NCBI RefSeq assembly: GCF_002796985.1
Contig: NZ_PEKX01000007.1
Coordinates: 1,230,284 to 1,294,283 of the forward strand
From: Pseudomonas sp.
GTDB lineage: Bacteria; Pseudomonadota; Gammaproteobacteria; Pseudomonadales; Pseudomonadaceae
Length of the DNA: 64,000 nt
Direction: 5' to 3'
A program made the translations under genes and the position numbers. Under the pieces are notes generated by a model. The model saw nothing but the letters and a program-made list of their open reading frames with translations. It ran no database searches and was not told the origin of the DNA. Below, piece by piece: positions 13,904 through 24,433 of the stretch. The first letter of the stretch is position 1; each line of letters begins with the position of its first letter.

Positions 13904-14779
13904 TTAGCGGGCAGCGGCGCGCAGGGCTTCGATGCGCTCTTCCAGCGGCGGGTGGCTCATGAACAGGCCGGCGAGGCCATGCTTGAGGTTGCCGTTGATA
14001 CCGAAGGCCTGCAGCGAGTCGGGCATCTGCACCGGCACACCCTGCTCGGCGCGCAGGCGTTGCAGGGCGGCGATCATCGCCCCGGTGCTGGCCAGGCGGG
14101 CGCCGGCTTCGTCGGCGCGGTACTCGCGTTTGCGCGAGAACCACATGACGATGATGCTGGCGAGGATGCCCAGGACCAGCTCGGCGAAGATGGTCGCGAC
14201 GAAGTAGCCGATGCCCGGGCCGTCTTCGTTCTTCAGGATGACCTTGTCGACGAAGTTGCCGAAGATCCGCGCGAAGAACATCACGAAGGTGTTCACCACG
14301 CCCTGGATCAGCGCCAGGGTGACCATGTCGCCGTTGGCTACGTGGCCGATCTCGTGGGCCAGCACGGCCTTCACCTCTTCAGGCGAGAAGCGCTCCAGCA
14401 GGCCCTGGCTGACCGCGACCAGTGCGTCGTTCTTGTTCCAGCCGGTGGCGAAGGCGTTGGCCTCGTAGGCGGGGAAGATGCCCACTTCCGGCATCTTGAT
14501 GCCGGCCTCGCGGGACAGCTCTTCCACGGTCTGCAGCAGCCACTGTTCGTGACGGGTGCGCGGCTGGCTGATGATCTCGGTGCCCGTGCTCATCTTCGCC
14601 ATCCACTTGGAGATGAACAGCGAAACCAGCGAGCCGGCAAAGCCGAAGACGGCACAGAAAATCAGAAGGCTACCGTAATTCTGGCCGGTGAAACGGTCCA
14701 CGCCGAGCAGTTTCAGGGTGATGCTGGCGATCACCAGAACTGCCAGGTTGGTGGCCAGGAACAACAGGATGCGCATCAT
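13904..14779 (-). CDS. htpX: Protease HtpX, membrane M48 metalloprotease
   Basis: 291 residues from ATG 14779 (MMRILLFLATNLAVL), preceded by GAGGAGA; the longer frame starting with TTG at 14854 is leader. Two N-terminal membrane segments (about 4-24 and 36-56), the HEIGH zinc motif at 142-146, two more membrane segments (FVMFFARIFG, ELVLGILASIIVMWF) and the E in KREYRADEAGA give the full HtpX layout. It degrades misfolded inner-membrane proteins together with FtsH and is induced by envelope or heat stress. It corresponds to PA2830. It shares the terminator with tpm. Confidence 0.95.
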   Translation of the reverse strand: MMRILLFLATNLAVLVIASITLKLLGVDRFTGQNYGSLLIFCAVFGFAGSLVSLFISKWMAKMSTGTEIISQPRTRHEQWLLQTVEELSREAGIKMPEVGIFPAYEANAFATGWNKNDALVAVSQGLLERFSPEEVKAVLAHEIGHVANGDMVTLALIQGVVNTFVMFFARIFGNFVDKVILKNEDGPGIGYFVATIFAELVLGILASIIVMWFSRKREYRADEAGARLASTGAMIAALQRLRAEQGVPVQMPDSLQAFGINGNLKHGLAGLFMSHPPLEERIEALRAAAR

Positions 14780-14951
14780 GGCGTAAAGCTTCTCCTCACG
14801 GTGACATTGGGGAAAACCGCCTGGGAACGCGGCTTTCCGGATCGCCAGGCACAAGCGCGCCCAGGATCGCTGAATAGTATGCGGGGTATATACGGTTGGC
14901 CCCCAGGCGATTCAACTCGGGGACTATTTCAACTTGTGTCGCCTGCCCGTA

Positions 14952-15392
14952 TTACGGGCGCCCCAGGTCGCTCTCGAAGAGTAGACGGGTCAGCCGCGCG
15001 ATGCGTTCCCCGTGGCGGGTGGCCAGGGCTTCGCGCAGCTGGTTGGCCAGCGTGGCCTGATCGCGACGCACACTGGGCGGCAGTTCTTCGCCGTCGCGCA
15101 CGGCCTGGGGGACGATGCGGGTCAGGCGCATGAAGGCCTTTTCGCTGAGCACCGCCTGGTCCAGCGCTTCGTAACGAATCGTTGCCTCGAAGCGCAGGTA
15201 GCCTTCATCGGCCAGCCACAGCAGCGCGCCCAGGCAACTCTGGTGGCGGGTGCTGGGCAGGCCGAACTCGTCGGGCTCTTCCCGGCCGATCAGGTCCTCG
15301 ACGTAGAGGGCGATCTTGCGCGGGAAGGCCTGGTAGAGGGTCAGCAGGCCGGAAGCGGCATCCTTGTAGAAGTCGTCGATCTGCAGGTCCAT
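14952..15392 (-). CDS. Conserved hypothetical protein (PA2829-like)
   Basis: 146 residues, soluble, with no signal peptide or membrane segment. It starts MDLQIDDFYKDAASGLLTLYQAFPRK and reads like a helical, winged-helix-sized protein (LGALLWLADEGYLRFEATIRYEALDQAVLSEKA, in part). I recognise no catalytic motif. The equivalent PAO1 gene is PA2829. It follows alaA by 28 bp on the same strand, so the two are probably co-transcribed. No function can be given. Confidence 0.8.
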   Translation of the reverse strand: MDLQIDDFYKDAASGLLTLYQAFPRKIALYVEDLIGREEPDEFGLPSTRHQSCLGALLWLADEGYLRFEATIRYEALDQAVLSEKAFMRLTRIVPQAVRDGEELPPSVRRDQATLANQLREALATRHGERIARLTRLLFESDLGRP

Positions 15393-15420
15393 TTATGCGC
15401 GGGGATTCACTGGCGATGAT

Positions 15421-16632
15421 TTATTGGCGATAGGTTTTCAGGAAGCTACCGATGCGCCCGATGGCCTGTTCCAGGTCATCGAGACGGGGCAGGGTAACCA
15501 CCCGGAAGTGATCCGGCCAGGGCCAGTTGAAGGCGGTGCCCTGAACGATGAGCAACTTCTCGGAAAGCAGCAGGTCGAGGACGAATTTCTCGTCGTTGTG
15601 GATCGGGCAGACCTTCGGGTCGATGCGCGGGAAGGCATAGAGCGCGCCCATGGGCTTCACGCAGCTGACGCCGGGAATGTCGTTGAGCAGCTCCCAGGCG
15701 CGGTTGCGCTGTTCCAGCAGGCGTCCGCCCGGCAGCACCAGGTCATTGATGCTCTGGTAGCCGCCCAGCGCGGTCTGGATCGCGTGCTGGCTTGGCACGT
15801 TGGCACACAGGCGCATGTTGGCGAGGATATCCAGGCCTTCGATGTAACTCTGTGCCTTGTGTTTCGGGCCGGAAATGGCGATCCAGCCGGAGCGGAAGCC
15901 CGCCACCCGGTAGGACTTGGACAGGCCGTTGAAGGTCAGGCAGAGCACGTCCGGCGCCAGCGACGCAGTGGAGATGTGCTGGGCCTCGTCGTAGAGGATC
16001 TTGTCGTAGATCTCGTCGGAGAAGATCACCAGGTTGTGCTGGCGCGCCAATTCGACGATGTCCAGCAGCACTTCCTTCGAGTACACCGCACCGGTGGGGT
16101 TGTTCGGGTTGATCAGCACCAGGGCCTTGGTGTTGCTGGTGATCTTCGCCTTCATGTCGGCAACGTCGGGGAACCAGCCGGCCTGCTCGTCGCACAGGTA
16201 GTGCACCGGCTTGCCGCCCGAGAGTGCGACCGAGGCGGTCCACAGCGGGTAGTCGGGCGCCGGGATCAGCACCTCGTCACCGTTGTTGAGCAGCGCCTGC
16301 AGGGCCATGACGATCAGCTCGGACACGCCGTTGCCCAGGTAGATGTCCTCGATGCCAACGCCTTCCACCTGCTTCTGCTGGTAGTACTGCATCACCGCCT
16401 TGCGCGCGCTGAACAGGCCTTTGGAGTCGCTGTAGCCCTGGGCGGTGGGCAGGTTGCGGATGACGTCCTGGAGGATTTCGTCCGGCGCCTCGAAACCGAA
16501 CGGCGCCGGGTTGCCGATGTTCAGCTTGAGGATGCGGTGGCCTTCCTCTTCCAGGCGCTTGGCGTGCTTGAGCACGGGCCCGCGAATGTCATAGCAGACG
16601 TTGGCGAGCTTGTTCGATTTGGTGACCTGCAT
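15421..16632 (-). CDS. alaA: Alanine transaminase AlaA-type aminotransferase
   Basis: 403 residues from ATG 16632 (MQVTKSNKLANVCYDIRGPV); 24 extra codons upstream carry no homology. It is a fold-type I PLP enzyme: NIGNPAPFGFEAPDEI at the N-terminus, YLGNGVSELI, PAPDYPLWTA, NPNNPTGAVYSKE, FSDEIYDKILYD and the PLP lysine in NGLSKSYRVAGFRSGW. AlaA moves amino groups between pyruvate and glutamate to make alanine. It corresponds to PA2828. It is divergent from msrB and probably forms a short operon with the downstream small gene. Confidence 0.92.
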   Translation of the reverse strand: MQVTKSNKLANVCYDIRGPVLKHAKRLEEEGHRILKLNIGNPAPFGFEAPDEILQDVIRNLPTAQGYSDSKGLFSARKAVMQYYQQKQVEGVGIEDIYLGNGVSELIVMALQALLNNGDEVLIPAPDYPLWTASVALSGGKPVHYLCDEQAGWFPDVADMKAKITSNTKALVLINPNNPTGAVYSKEVLLDIVELARQHNLVIFSDEIYDKILYDEAQHISTASLAPDVLCLTFNGLSKSYRVAGFRSGWIAISGPKHKAQSYIEGLDILANMRLCANVPSQHAIQTALGGYQSINDLVLPGGRLLEQRNRAWELLNDIPGVSCVKPMGALYAFPRIDPKVCPIHNDEKFVLDLLLSEKLLIVQGTAFNWPWPDHFRVVTLPRLDDLEQAIGRIGSFLKTYRQ

Positions 16633-16923
16633 GATCTGGGATTCCGAAATAGTCCGCGGCCGGCGACTTGGCAGGCTGTAACGCGGGTGACAGACTGGCG
16701 TCAAATGATCGGTTCGGAAGTGCTTTTCCCTGGTATCGACCCTGAAAATCGACAGGAAAACAGTGGATTTCTCGAAAAAGTAGAGTTTTTAAGGCTTTTC
16801 TATCGCGAGAATGTCTCTGTGCGGCAGATTCTGAACATGACGTTAACCACGCGCATCATACGTGCGGCCCGATTCCCGGAAAAGGAGGCATCGGGCATTT
16901 TTTCCATTAATGGAGGCAGATCA
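16633..16923. other. Divergent alaA/msrB promoter region
   Basis: A 291-bp gap holding both promoters. An AT-rich centre (about 16740-16815) fits promoter DNA, but no hexamer pair is convincing. The open frame that runs from 15424 through this gap into msrB is an artefact of the antisense strand of alaA. Confidence 0.45.
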
Positions 16924-17319
16924 ATGGAAAAGCTGGAAAAGCCCCTGGATTCCTGGCGTGACGAACTCACCGACGAGCAGTTCCATGTCTGCCGTCTGGG
17001 CGGCACCGAGCGCGCCTTCACTGGCGAATACCACGATACCAAGACCCCGGGCATCTACCACTGCGTGTGCTGCGGTACCGCGCTGTTCGACTCTGACGCC
17101 AAGTACGACTCGGGCAGCGGCTGGCCGAGCTACTTCCAGCCGGTGAACGGCGAGGTGGTCAAGGAGTTGGAGGACTTCAGCCACGGCATGCATCGCATCG
17201 AAGTGCGCTGCGGCAAGTGTGAAGCGCACCTGGGCCACGTCTTCCCCGACGGCCCGCGGCCAACCGGGCTGCGCTACTGCATCAACTCGGCATCGTTGAA
17301 GCTGGTGCCGAAAGCGTGA
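16924..17319 (+). CDS. msrB: Peptide-methionine (R)-S-oxide reductase MsrB
   Basis: 131 residues from ATG 16924 with GGAGG seven bases upstream. It reduces methionine-R-sulfoxide in proteins. The catalytic cysteine is Cys119 (RYCINSASL). Four cysteines for structural zinc are Cys47/Cys50 (HCVCCG) and Cys96/Cys99 (CGKC). The GSGWPSYF and HLGHVFPDGPRPTGLRYC motifs are complete. It corresponds to PA2827 and lies next to other oxidative-stress genes (gpx, ospR, and msrC at 21.9 kb). A good terminator follows directly. Confidence 0.95.
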   Translation: MEKLEKPLDSWRDELTDEQFHVCRLGGTERAFTGEYHDTKTPGIYHCVCCGTALFDSDAKYDSGSGWPSYFQPVNGEVVKELEDFSHGMHRIEVRCGKCEAHLGHVFPDGPRPTGLRYCINSASLKLVPKA

Positions 17320-17323
17320 CCTC

Positions 17324-17352
17324 AAGGCCCGCCACAAGCGGGCCTTTTCTTT
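17324..17352 (+). terminator. Terminator of msrB
   Basis: AAGGCCCGC (17324-17332) pairs with GCGGGCCTT (17338-17346), followed by TTCTTTT. Confidence 0.88.
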
Positions 17353-17361
17353 TGGGCTCTT

Positions 17362-17456
17362 CGTAGGAGCGAGGGGGACGCCATCGTTATTGCTCGCGAA
17401 CAGCCCGGCTCAGTTATCCCCGGGAACCTTGTTCGCGAGCAAGCTCGCTCCTGCAG
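17362..17456. repeat. REPIN with a variant, interrupted left arm
   Basis: The right arm is the standard GCGAGCAAGCTCGCTCCTGC. The left arm reads GTAGGAGCGAGGGGGACGCC, then eight variable bases, then TGCTCGCGAAC, so extra sequence is placed inside the palindrome. The same variant arm, in opposite orientation, occurs in the REPIN at 46.7 kb. Confidence 0.85.
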
Positions 17457-17497
17457 GATGTCCCTTGATACTGCAGTATTCATCGAGTGGTTCGTGA

Positions 17498-17525
17498 TCA
17501 ATCGAATTGTGCGCAATTGAATTGA
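17498..17525. promoter_or_regulatory. MarR-type operator candidate for OspR upstream of gpx
   Basis: A 28-bp inverted repeat: TCAAT-CG-AATTG, centre TGCG, CAATT-GA-ATTGA, with 10 of 12 arm positions paired. The AATTG/CAATT half-sites resemble OhrR-family operators. It lies 44 bp upstream of the gpx start and so would cover the promoter of the gpx-ospR operon, in line with the known autoregulation of OspR in P. aeruginosa. Confidence 0.6.
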
Positions 17526-17568
17526 TCGCTATTCTTTGATTTCCCACTTTCCGCCGGAGCCATGTCCG

Positions 17569-18051
17569 ATGAGCGACGCACTGCTGAATATCCCCGTGAC
17601 CACGATCAAGGGCGAACAGAAGACCCTCGCCGACTTCGGCGGCAAGGCCCTGCTGGTGGTCAATACCGCCAGCCAGTGCGGCTTCACCCCGCAATACAAG
17701 GGGCTGGAAAAACTCTGGCGGCAGTACAAGGACAAGGGGCTGGTGGTACTCGGCTTCCCCTGCAACCAGTTCGGCAAGCAGGAGCCGGGCAGCGAAGGGG
17801 AGATCACCCAGTTCTGCGAGCTGAACTTCGGCGTGAGCTTCCCGCTGTTCAGGAAGATCGACGTCAACGGAGCCGAGGCCCACCCGCTCTATGTGCAACT
17901 GAAGAAGCGCGCTCCCGGCCTGCTGGGCAGCCAGGGCATCAAGTGGAACTTCACCAAGTTCCTGATCGGCCAGGACGGCCAACTGGTCAAGCGTTTCGCC
18001 CCGACCACCAAGCCCGAACAACTGTCCGCCGAGATCGAAGCGCTGCTGTGA
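17569..18051 (+). CDS. Glutathione peroxidase (thioredoxin-dependent, Cys type)
   Basis: 160 residues from ATG 17569 (MSDALLNIPVTTIKGEQ). The peroxidatic residue is Cys37 in VNTASQCGFT, a plain cysteine codon and not selenocysteine. The FPCNQFGKQEPG motif supplies Gln67, WNFTKFLI supplies the Trp/Asn pair, and Cys83 (ITQFCELNF) is in the place of the resolving cysteine of thioredoxin-dependent members. It removes hydrogen peroxide and organic peroxides in the cytoplasm. It corresponds to PA2826. Its stop overlaps the ospR start (ATGA), so the two are translationally coupled and controlled by the operator-like repeat upstream. Confidence 0.93.
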   Translation: MSDALLNIPVTTIKGEQKTLADFGGKALLVVNTASQCGFTPQYKGLEKLWRQYKDKGLVVLGFPCNQFGKQEPGSEGEITQFCELNFGVSFPLFRKIDVNGAEAHPLYVQLKKRAPGLLGSQGIKWNFTKFLIGQDGQLVKRFAPTTKPEQLSAEIEALL

Positions 18052-18521
18052 TGAAAGACGCTGTCTCCCTGCCGGCCGAACTGCAGCTGGACAACCAGCT
18101 GTGCTTCCGCCTGTACGCCGTGTCCCGCGCGGTGATCCGTGGTTACCGGCCGATGCTCGAAGTGCTCGGCCTGACCTACCCGCAGTACCTGGCCATGCTG
18201 GTGCTCTGGGAGTGGCAGGCCGAGCCACCCGAACAGCCGTCGGTAAAGGCTTTGGGCGAGCGCCTGATGCTCGACTCCGGCACCCTCACGCCGTTGCTCA
18301 AGCGCCTGGAGCAACTCGGTCTGGTGCTGCGCCGCCGTGCGCAGCATGACGAGCGTGAAGTGCATCTGGGCCTGACTGCCGAAGGGGGGGCATTGCGCGA
18401 GAAAGTGTTGCCGCTGCGTGAAGAACTGCTGTGCCGCAGCGGTATCGACCTGAGCGTCACCGATGGCTTGCGCGAGCAGCTTGATGGTTTATTGCTGCAA
18501 CTGGCGAAGCTGGACGCCTGA
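18051..18521 (+). CDS. ospR: MarR/OhrR-family oxidative-stress regulator OspR
   Basis: 156 residues, starting at the ATG that overlaps the gpx stop. The winged-helix core is TYPQYLAMLVLWEW...VKALGERLMLDSGTLTPLLKRLEQLGLV, followed by the wing (RRRAQHDEREVHLGLT). Cys18 (DNQLCFRLYAVSRA) occupies the place of the reactive N-terminal cysteine that senses peroxides in OhrR/OspR proteins, and a second one (ELLCRSG) is in the C-terminal part. In P. aeruginosa OspR (PA2825) represses its own operon and gpx and affects pigment and virulence. Its stop is one base from the convergent sagS stop. Confidence 0.9.
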   Translation: MKDAVSLPAELQLDNQLCFRLYAVSRAVIRGYRPMLEVLGLTYPQYLAMLVLWEWQAEPPEQPSVKALGERLMLDSGTLTPLLKRLEQLGLVLRRRAQHDEREVHLGLTAEGGALREKVLPLREELLCRSGIDLSVTDGLREQLDGLLLQLAKLDA

Positions 18522-18522
18522 A

Positions 18523-20859
<2,337 letters not shown>

Positions 20860-20972
20860 GGTTGTGGAGCGTCGCCTCGCAGAAGCTTTCCTGCGGCGTA
20901 GCATAGCCCATCAGAACCGTCTGTCGGGATAGCCCTCAGGCGAAGAAATTCCTCGGGCGTTCCCTGGAGAAC

Positions 20973-21881
20973 ATGGAGATTGGCGTGGATTCCCGTCTGA
21001 ACGATTTTCTCGCTCGTGCCGAAGCCATGATGGCGCGTCTGGAGCCGTTACTGCCCACCGTGCGCGAAACGGTGGACTGGCACCACAGCCTGGCCGCGCG
21101 TTGGCACCGTGACGGGCGCAGCGGCTACCTGCAGCCGCTGAAGGTCAGCCTCGACCTGCGCCTGGATGACCTGCTGGGCGTCGACAAGCAGCGCGAACAG
21201 CTCGCGCGCAATACCCGCCAGTTCGTGGCTGGCCAGCCGGCCAACCATGCGTTGCTCTGGGGCGCCCGTGGCACCGGCAAATCCTCGCTGGTGCGCGCGC
21301 TGCTGGCGGAACTGGCCGGCGAAGGGCTGCGTCTGATCGAGATCGAGCGCGACCACCTGGCCGACCTGCCACGCGTGGTGGAGCAGATCCAGGGATTGCC
21401 GCAGCGCTTCGTGCTGTTCTGCGATGACCTGTCGTTCGACGCGGGCGAAGGCGAGTTCCGCGTCCTCAAGAGCGTGCTCGACGGCTCGCTGGAGCAGGCG
21501 CCGGACAATGTGTTGCTCTACGCCACTTCCAACCGCCGTCACCTGGTCTCGGAAAAACAGAGCGACAACGAGAACTGGAAGATGGTCGACGGCGAGTTGC
21601 ACCCCAACGAAGCTGTCGAAGACAAGATCGCCCTGTCCGACCGATTCGGCCTGTGGCTGTCCTTCTATCCCTTCACCCAGGAGCACTTCCTCAGCGTGGT
21701 GCGCCACTGGGTCGAGGTGCTCGCGCAGAAGTCCGGGCTGGCGGCCTGGACCTGGGACGAGGCGCTGGAGAAGGAAGCCATCCGCTGGGCGCTCGGCCGC
21801 GGCAACCGTAATGGCCGCTGTGCCTATCAATTCGCCCGCTACTGGGTGGGCCGACAATTGCTGGAAGGAGAGACCCCATGA
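20973..21881 (+). CDS. DUF815 AAA-type ATP-binding protein
   Basis: 302 residues from ATG 20973 with GGAGA upstream. The Walker A motif is GARGTGKSS (97-105), Walker B is FVLFCDDLSFD, and a sensor-like YATSNRRHLV follows; the chain ends in a helical lid (KEAIRWALGRGNRNGRCAYQFARYW, in part). DUF815 proteins are AAA ATPases of unknown role. It corresponds to PA2823. It overlaps the next gene by ATGA, so the ATPase and the methionine sulfoxide reductase are coupled, which hints at a stress or repair role, but nothing more specific is visible. Confidence 0.85.
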   Translation: MEIGVDSRLNDFLARAEAMMARLEPLLPTVRETVDWHHSLAARWHRDGRSGYLQPLKVSLDLRLDDLLGVDKQREQLARNTRQFVAGQPANHALLWGARGTGKSSLVRALLAELAGEGLRLIEIERDHLADLPRVVEQIQGLPQRFVLFCDDLSFDAGEGEFRVLKSVLDGSLEQAPDNVLLYATSNRRHLVSEKQSDNENWKMVDGELHPNEAVEDKIALSDRFGLWLSFYPFTQEHFLSVVRHWVEVLAQKSGLAAWTWDEALEKEAIRWALGRGNRNGRCAYQFARYWVGRQLLEGETP

Positions 21882-22360
21882 TCGATCTGCAACAGGCCGG
21901 CGCTGGCCTTGGCGGCTACGCGCTGCTGGCCGCCCAGGCGGAGTCGCTGTTCGCCGACGAGCGCGATTTCATCGCCAACGCGGCGCAGTTTTCCGCGCTC
22001 CTGTTCAACGAGCTGCCGGACCTGAACTGGGCTGGCTTCTACCTGAACCGCAACGAAGAGCTGGTGCTCGGCCCGTTCCAGGGCCAGGTGGCCTGTGTGC
22101 GCATTCCCTTCAGCAAGGGCGTGTGCGGCGCTGCGGCGCGTACCCGTGAAACCCAGCGCGTCGAAGACGTGCATGCATTCCCCGGCCACATTGCCTGCGA
22201 CAGCGCCTCCAACAGCGAGCTGGTCGTGCCGCTGGTGAAGGACGGCCGCCTGATCGGCGTGCTGGACCTCGACAGCCCGAAGGTCGGTCGCTTCAGCGAA
22301 GACGACCAGGCCGGTATCGAGCGTCTGGCGGACATATTCCTGCGTCTTTCCGACTGCTGA
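21878..22360 (+). CDS. msrC: Free methionine-(R)-sulfoxide reductase (GAF domain)
   Basis: 160 residues, a single GAF domain. The three functional cysteines are present as Cys73 (VACVRI), Cys83 (GVCGAA) and Cys107 (IACDS), with the same 10- and 24-residue spacing as in E. coli MsrC (84, 94, 118). WAGFYL, ASNSELVVPL and IGVLDLDSP are the other family motifs. It reduces free methionine-R-sulfoxide, complementing MsrB, which works on protein-bound methionine. It corresponds to PA2822. It is coupled to the upstream DUF815 gene and followed by a terminator. Confidence 0.93.
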   Translation: MIDLQQAGAGLGGYALLAAQAESLFADERDFIANAAQFSALLFNELPDLNWAGFYLNRNEELVLGPFQGQVACVRIPFSKGVCGAAARTRETQRVEDVHAFPGHIACDSASNSELVVPLVKDGRLIGVLDLDSPKVGRFSEDDQAGIERLADIFLRLSDC

Positions 22361-22371
22361 TCCGCGCTCAT

Positions 22372-22399
22372 GAAAAAGCCCCGCCTAGGCGGGGCTTTT
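22372..22399 (+). terminator. Bidirectional terminator between msrC and the GST gene
   Basis: GCCCCGCC (22377-22384) and GGCGGGGC (22387-22394) pair, with an A5 run before and T4 after, so it suits both convergent genes. Confidence 0.9.
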
Positions 22400-22415
22400 C
22401 GTTGCTGGCGCCAGC

Positions 22416-23078
22416 TCAGCGCTTGGCCATGATCTTGGCGATGATCTGCAACTCGCCCTGGACGATCTCGGCCAGAGCAGGGCGGGCCAGGGTGCGTTCG
22501 AAATGCGCGGCCAGTTTCGGCCAGCGTTGCGCGTCCAGCTCTTCCTCACCGTGGCGCAGGTTGACCAACTGGCAGGCGATGGCGATGTCGGCAAGGCTGA
22601 AACGGTCATCGACGAACCATTGCTGCTCGCCCAGGCATTTCTCCAGGTAGTCGAAGTGCTCGGGGAGCTTCTCCTGCATGGCGCCCTTGACGGCCGCTTC
22701 ATCGCAGACCTTGCCCATCAGCGGTTTGAGCAGACGGTTGCGGAAGACCGTGAAGGTGGTCAGTGGAGCCAGCTCGTAGTCGGCATACTTCTCCAGCCAG
22801 TTGATCCGCGCGCGGGACTCGGCGCCTGTGCCGCACAGCGGAGCGCGTTGCGGGTCGCGGTCTTCCAGGTAATGGCAGATGACGCTGGAGTCGGCGAGGG
22901 TGAAATCGCCATCGCGGATCGCCGGCACGCGGCGCAGCGGGTTGAGTTCGCGGTACCAGTCCGGCTGGTTGAACGGGTTGACGTTCTCCAACTGGTAGTC
23001 GAAGCCTTTCTCTGCCGCGAACAGACGGACTTTGCGAACGAAAGGGGACAGCGGGGCGCCGAAGACGACGAGGCTCAT
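22416..23078 (-). CDS. Glutathione S-transferase family protein
   Basis: 220 residues with the thioredoxin-like N-terminal domain (LVVFGAPLSPFVRKVRLFAAEKG) and the all-helical C-terminal domain (WFVDDRFSLADIAIACQLVNL). The active-site serine is expected at SPFVRK, as in bacterial theta/beta-like GSTs, and the glutathione-binding P-A-I and ADSSVI segments are present. It conjugates or reduces substrates with glutathione in the cytoplasm; the substrate is unknown. It corresponds to PA2821 and has the hypothetical PA2820-like gene just upstream on the same strand (45 bp). Confidence 0.9.
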   Translation of the reverse strand: MSLVVFGAPLSPFVRKVRLFAAEKGFDYQLENVNPFNQPDWYRELNPLRRVPAIRDGDFTLADSSVICHYLEDRDPQRAPLCGTGAESRARINWLEKYADYELAPLTTFTVFRNRLLKPLMGKVCDEAAVKGAMQEKLPEHFDYLEKCLGEQQWFVDDRFSLADIAIACQLVNLRHGEEELDAQRWPKLAAHFERTLARPALAEIVQGELQIIAKIMAKR

Positions 23079-23123
23079 GCAAGGCTCCTGGGGTGAAGGT
23101 GGCCGGGGTGATGGTTCGACGGG

Positions 23124-23897
23124 TCAGTCGTCGTAAAGGTTCTTCTTCTTCCAGATATCGTCTTCGTCCAGCGCCTTGAGACCGTCGCCCAGCTCGCTTT
23201 GCTCATCGGCCGTGGGCTGCGAGGTCTCCAGTACCAGGGCGTTGGCGCGGGCCAACTGGGCTTCCATCTGTTTGAGCTGTGCCTGGTAGCGGCCGATTTC
23301 CGGTTGTTTCTGCAGGTACTGCGCGCCGCGCTCGAAGGCCAGGCGCGCCTGCCGCGGCTGACCCTGTTGCAGCGCGTGCTGGCCGAGGTTGCCGAAGAAC
23401 TCTATATGGAGCAGGGCGAGCAGGTGGCGGATTTCCTTGACCCACTTCTGCGCTTCGACCCGCGGCAGCATGTTGTCCTGGGCGCAGCGGGTGAGCTGGG
23501 CATGCAGTGCCTCGAAGAGGAAGCGCACGTCCTTGGCCTTGGCTTCGGTGAGGATCGGCTGCGGCGCATTCCTGACCGGGATGGCTTCGCCCTTGGCGAC
23601 CAGGCCGCGCAGTTCTTCCATGCGCTGCTTCAGCGTGGCGTTCTGTTTATCGACGGCCAGCAGGCGTTCGCTGAGATTCAGCTCGAAGCCACTGAGCAGC
23701 AGCTTCAGTGCCGGCGACATGAACTGGCCGGGCATGGATTCGGAGATATCGGAGCAACGCCGGCAGCGGTCGGAGAGATCGGCCTTCAGGCGCGCCTGCT
23801 CCAGCTTGCGGTTTTCCACCAGATGGTTGATGTAGCCGATGGCGACCAGCAGGGCGATACCGACGAGAACCAGGACCGTAATGACGATTGGCGACAC
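23124..23897 (-). CDS. Membrane-anchored hypothetical protein with coiled coil (PA2820-like)
   Basis: 257 residues. One N-terminal membrane segment (SPIVITVLVLVGIALLVAIGY) is followed by a Cys-containing charged stretch (LSDRCRRCSDISESMPGQF), a predicted coiled coil (NLSERLLAVDKQNATLKQRMEELRGLV, in part) and a helical TPR-like region with one tetratricopeptide-like element (GNLGQHALQQGQPRQARLAFERG, in part). The acidic tail ends in DEDDIWKKKNLYDD. I do not recognise a characterised family. It probably faces the cytoplasm as an adaptor. Likely in one transcript with the GST gene. Confidence 0.75.
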   Translation of the reverse strand: MSPIVITVLVLVGIALLVAIGYINHLVENRKLEQARLKADLSDRCRRCSDISESMPGQFMSPALKLLLSGFELNLSERLLAVDKQNATLKQRMEELRGLVAKGEAIPVRNAPQPILTEAKAKDVRFLFEALHAQLTRCAQDNMLPRVEAQKWVKEIRHLLALLHIEFFGNLGQHALQQGQPRQARLAFERGAQYLQKQPEIGRYQAQLKQMEAQLARANALVLETSQPTADEQSELGDGLKALDEDDIWKKKNLYDD

Positions 23898-24011
23898 CGT
23901 GGAGTGCTCCGGATGTTTTTCCGCGAGTGTAATGTCTTAGTGATACTGCTGATAGCGGCAGCTCAGTTTTTACTCAGAAGTCATTGATTTAAAAAATATT
24001 TCTACGAAGGG

Positions 24012-24040
24012 TTGACGCCTCTTCAAAGCCTCCCTAGAAT
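24012..24040 (+). promoter_or_regulatory. Sigma-70 promoter of the tRNA-Glu/Gly operon
   Basis: TTGACG (24012-24017), a 17-bp spacer and TAGAAT (24035-24040), followed by a GC-rich discriminator GCGCGCC typical of stringently controlled stable-RNA promoters. It lies 74 bp upstream of tRNA-Glu, after an AT-rich UP-like stretch (23985-24005). Confidence 0.8.
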
Positions 24041-24113
24041 GCGCGCCACTTCGACGCGAAACGCAGAACTTGCCGGAACGACGAAGTCGGAAAGATGTTA
24101 AGTTCCGGGCCGC

Positions 24114-24189
24114 GTCCCCTTCGTCTAGTGGCCTAGGACACCGCCCTTTCACGGCGGTAACAGGGGTTCGAGTCCCCTAGGGGACGCCA
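24114..24189 (+). tRNA. tRNA-Glu (TTC)
   Basis: A 76-base cloverleaf with encoded CCA. The acceptor stem is GTCCCCT/AGGGGAC, the anticodon arm CCGCC-CTTTCAC-GGCGG carries TTC at 24148-24150, and the T arm contains GGTTCGAGTC. It is the first gene of the tRNA cluster. Confidence 0.97.
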
Positions 24190-24191
24190 TT

Positions 24192-24267
<76 letters not shown>

Positions 24268-24351
24268 GATTCTCGATCATCGCCCAGGCGGTGAACGAAA
24301 GATGAAATGGCGTTACCCTTCGGCGAAAGCTGAAGGTTGCAACAAGTTGAT

Positions 24352-24427
<76 letters not shown>

Positions 24428-24433
24428 AAATCG

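Noticed and set aside
14780..14854. HtpX extended N-terminus starting with TTG at 14854
   Set aside because: The added 25 residues would precede the first membrane segment and do not match the family; ATG 14779 has GAGGAGA upstream.
15424..17319. Single open frame of 631 codons ending in MsrB
   Set aside because: The first 500 codons are antisense to alaA and the divergent promoter region; only the last 131 codons from ATG 16924 are MsrB.
17569..18051. Selenocysteine in glutathione peroxidase
   Set aside because: The active-site codon is TGC (Cys37) and the frame has no internal TGA.
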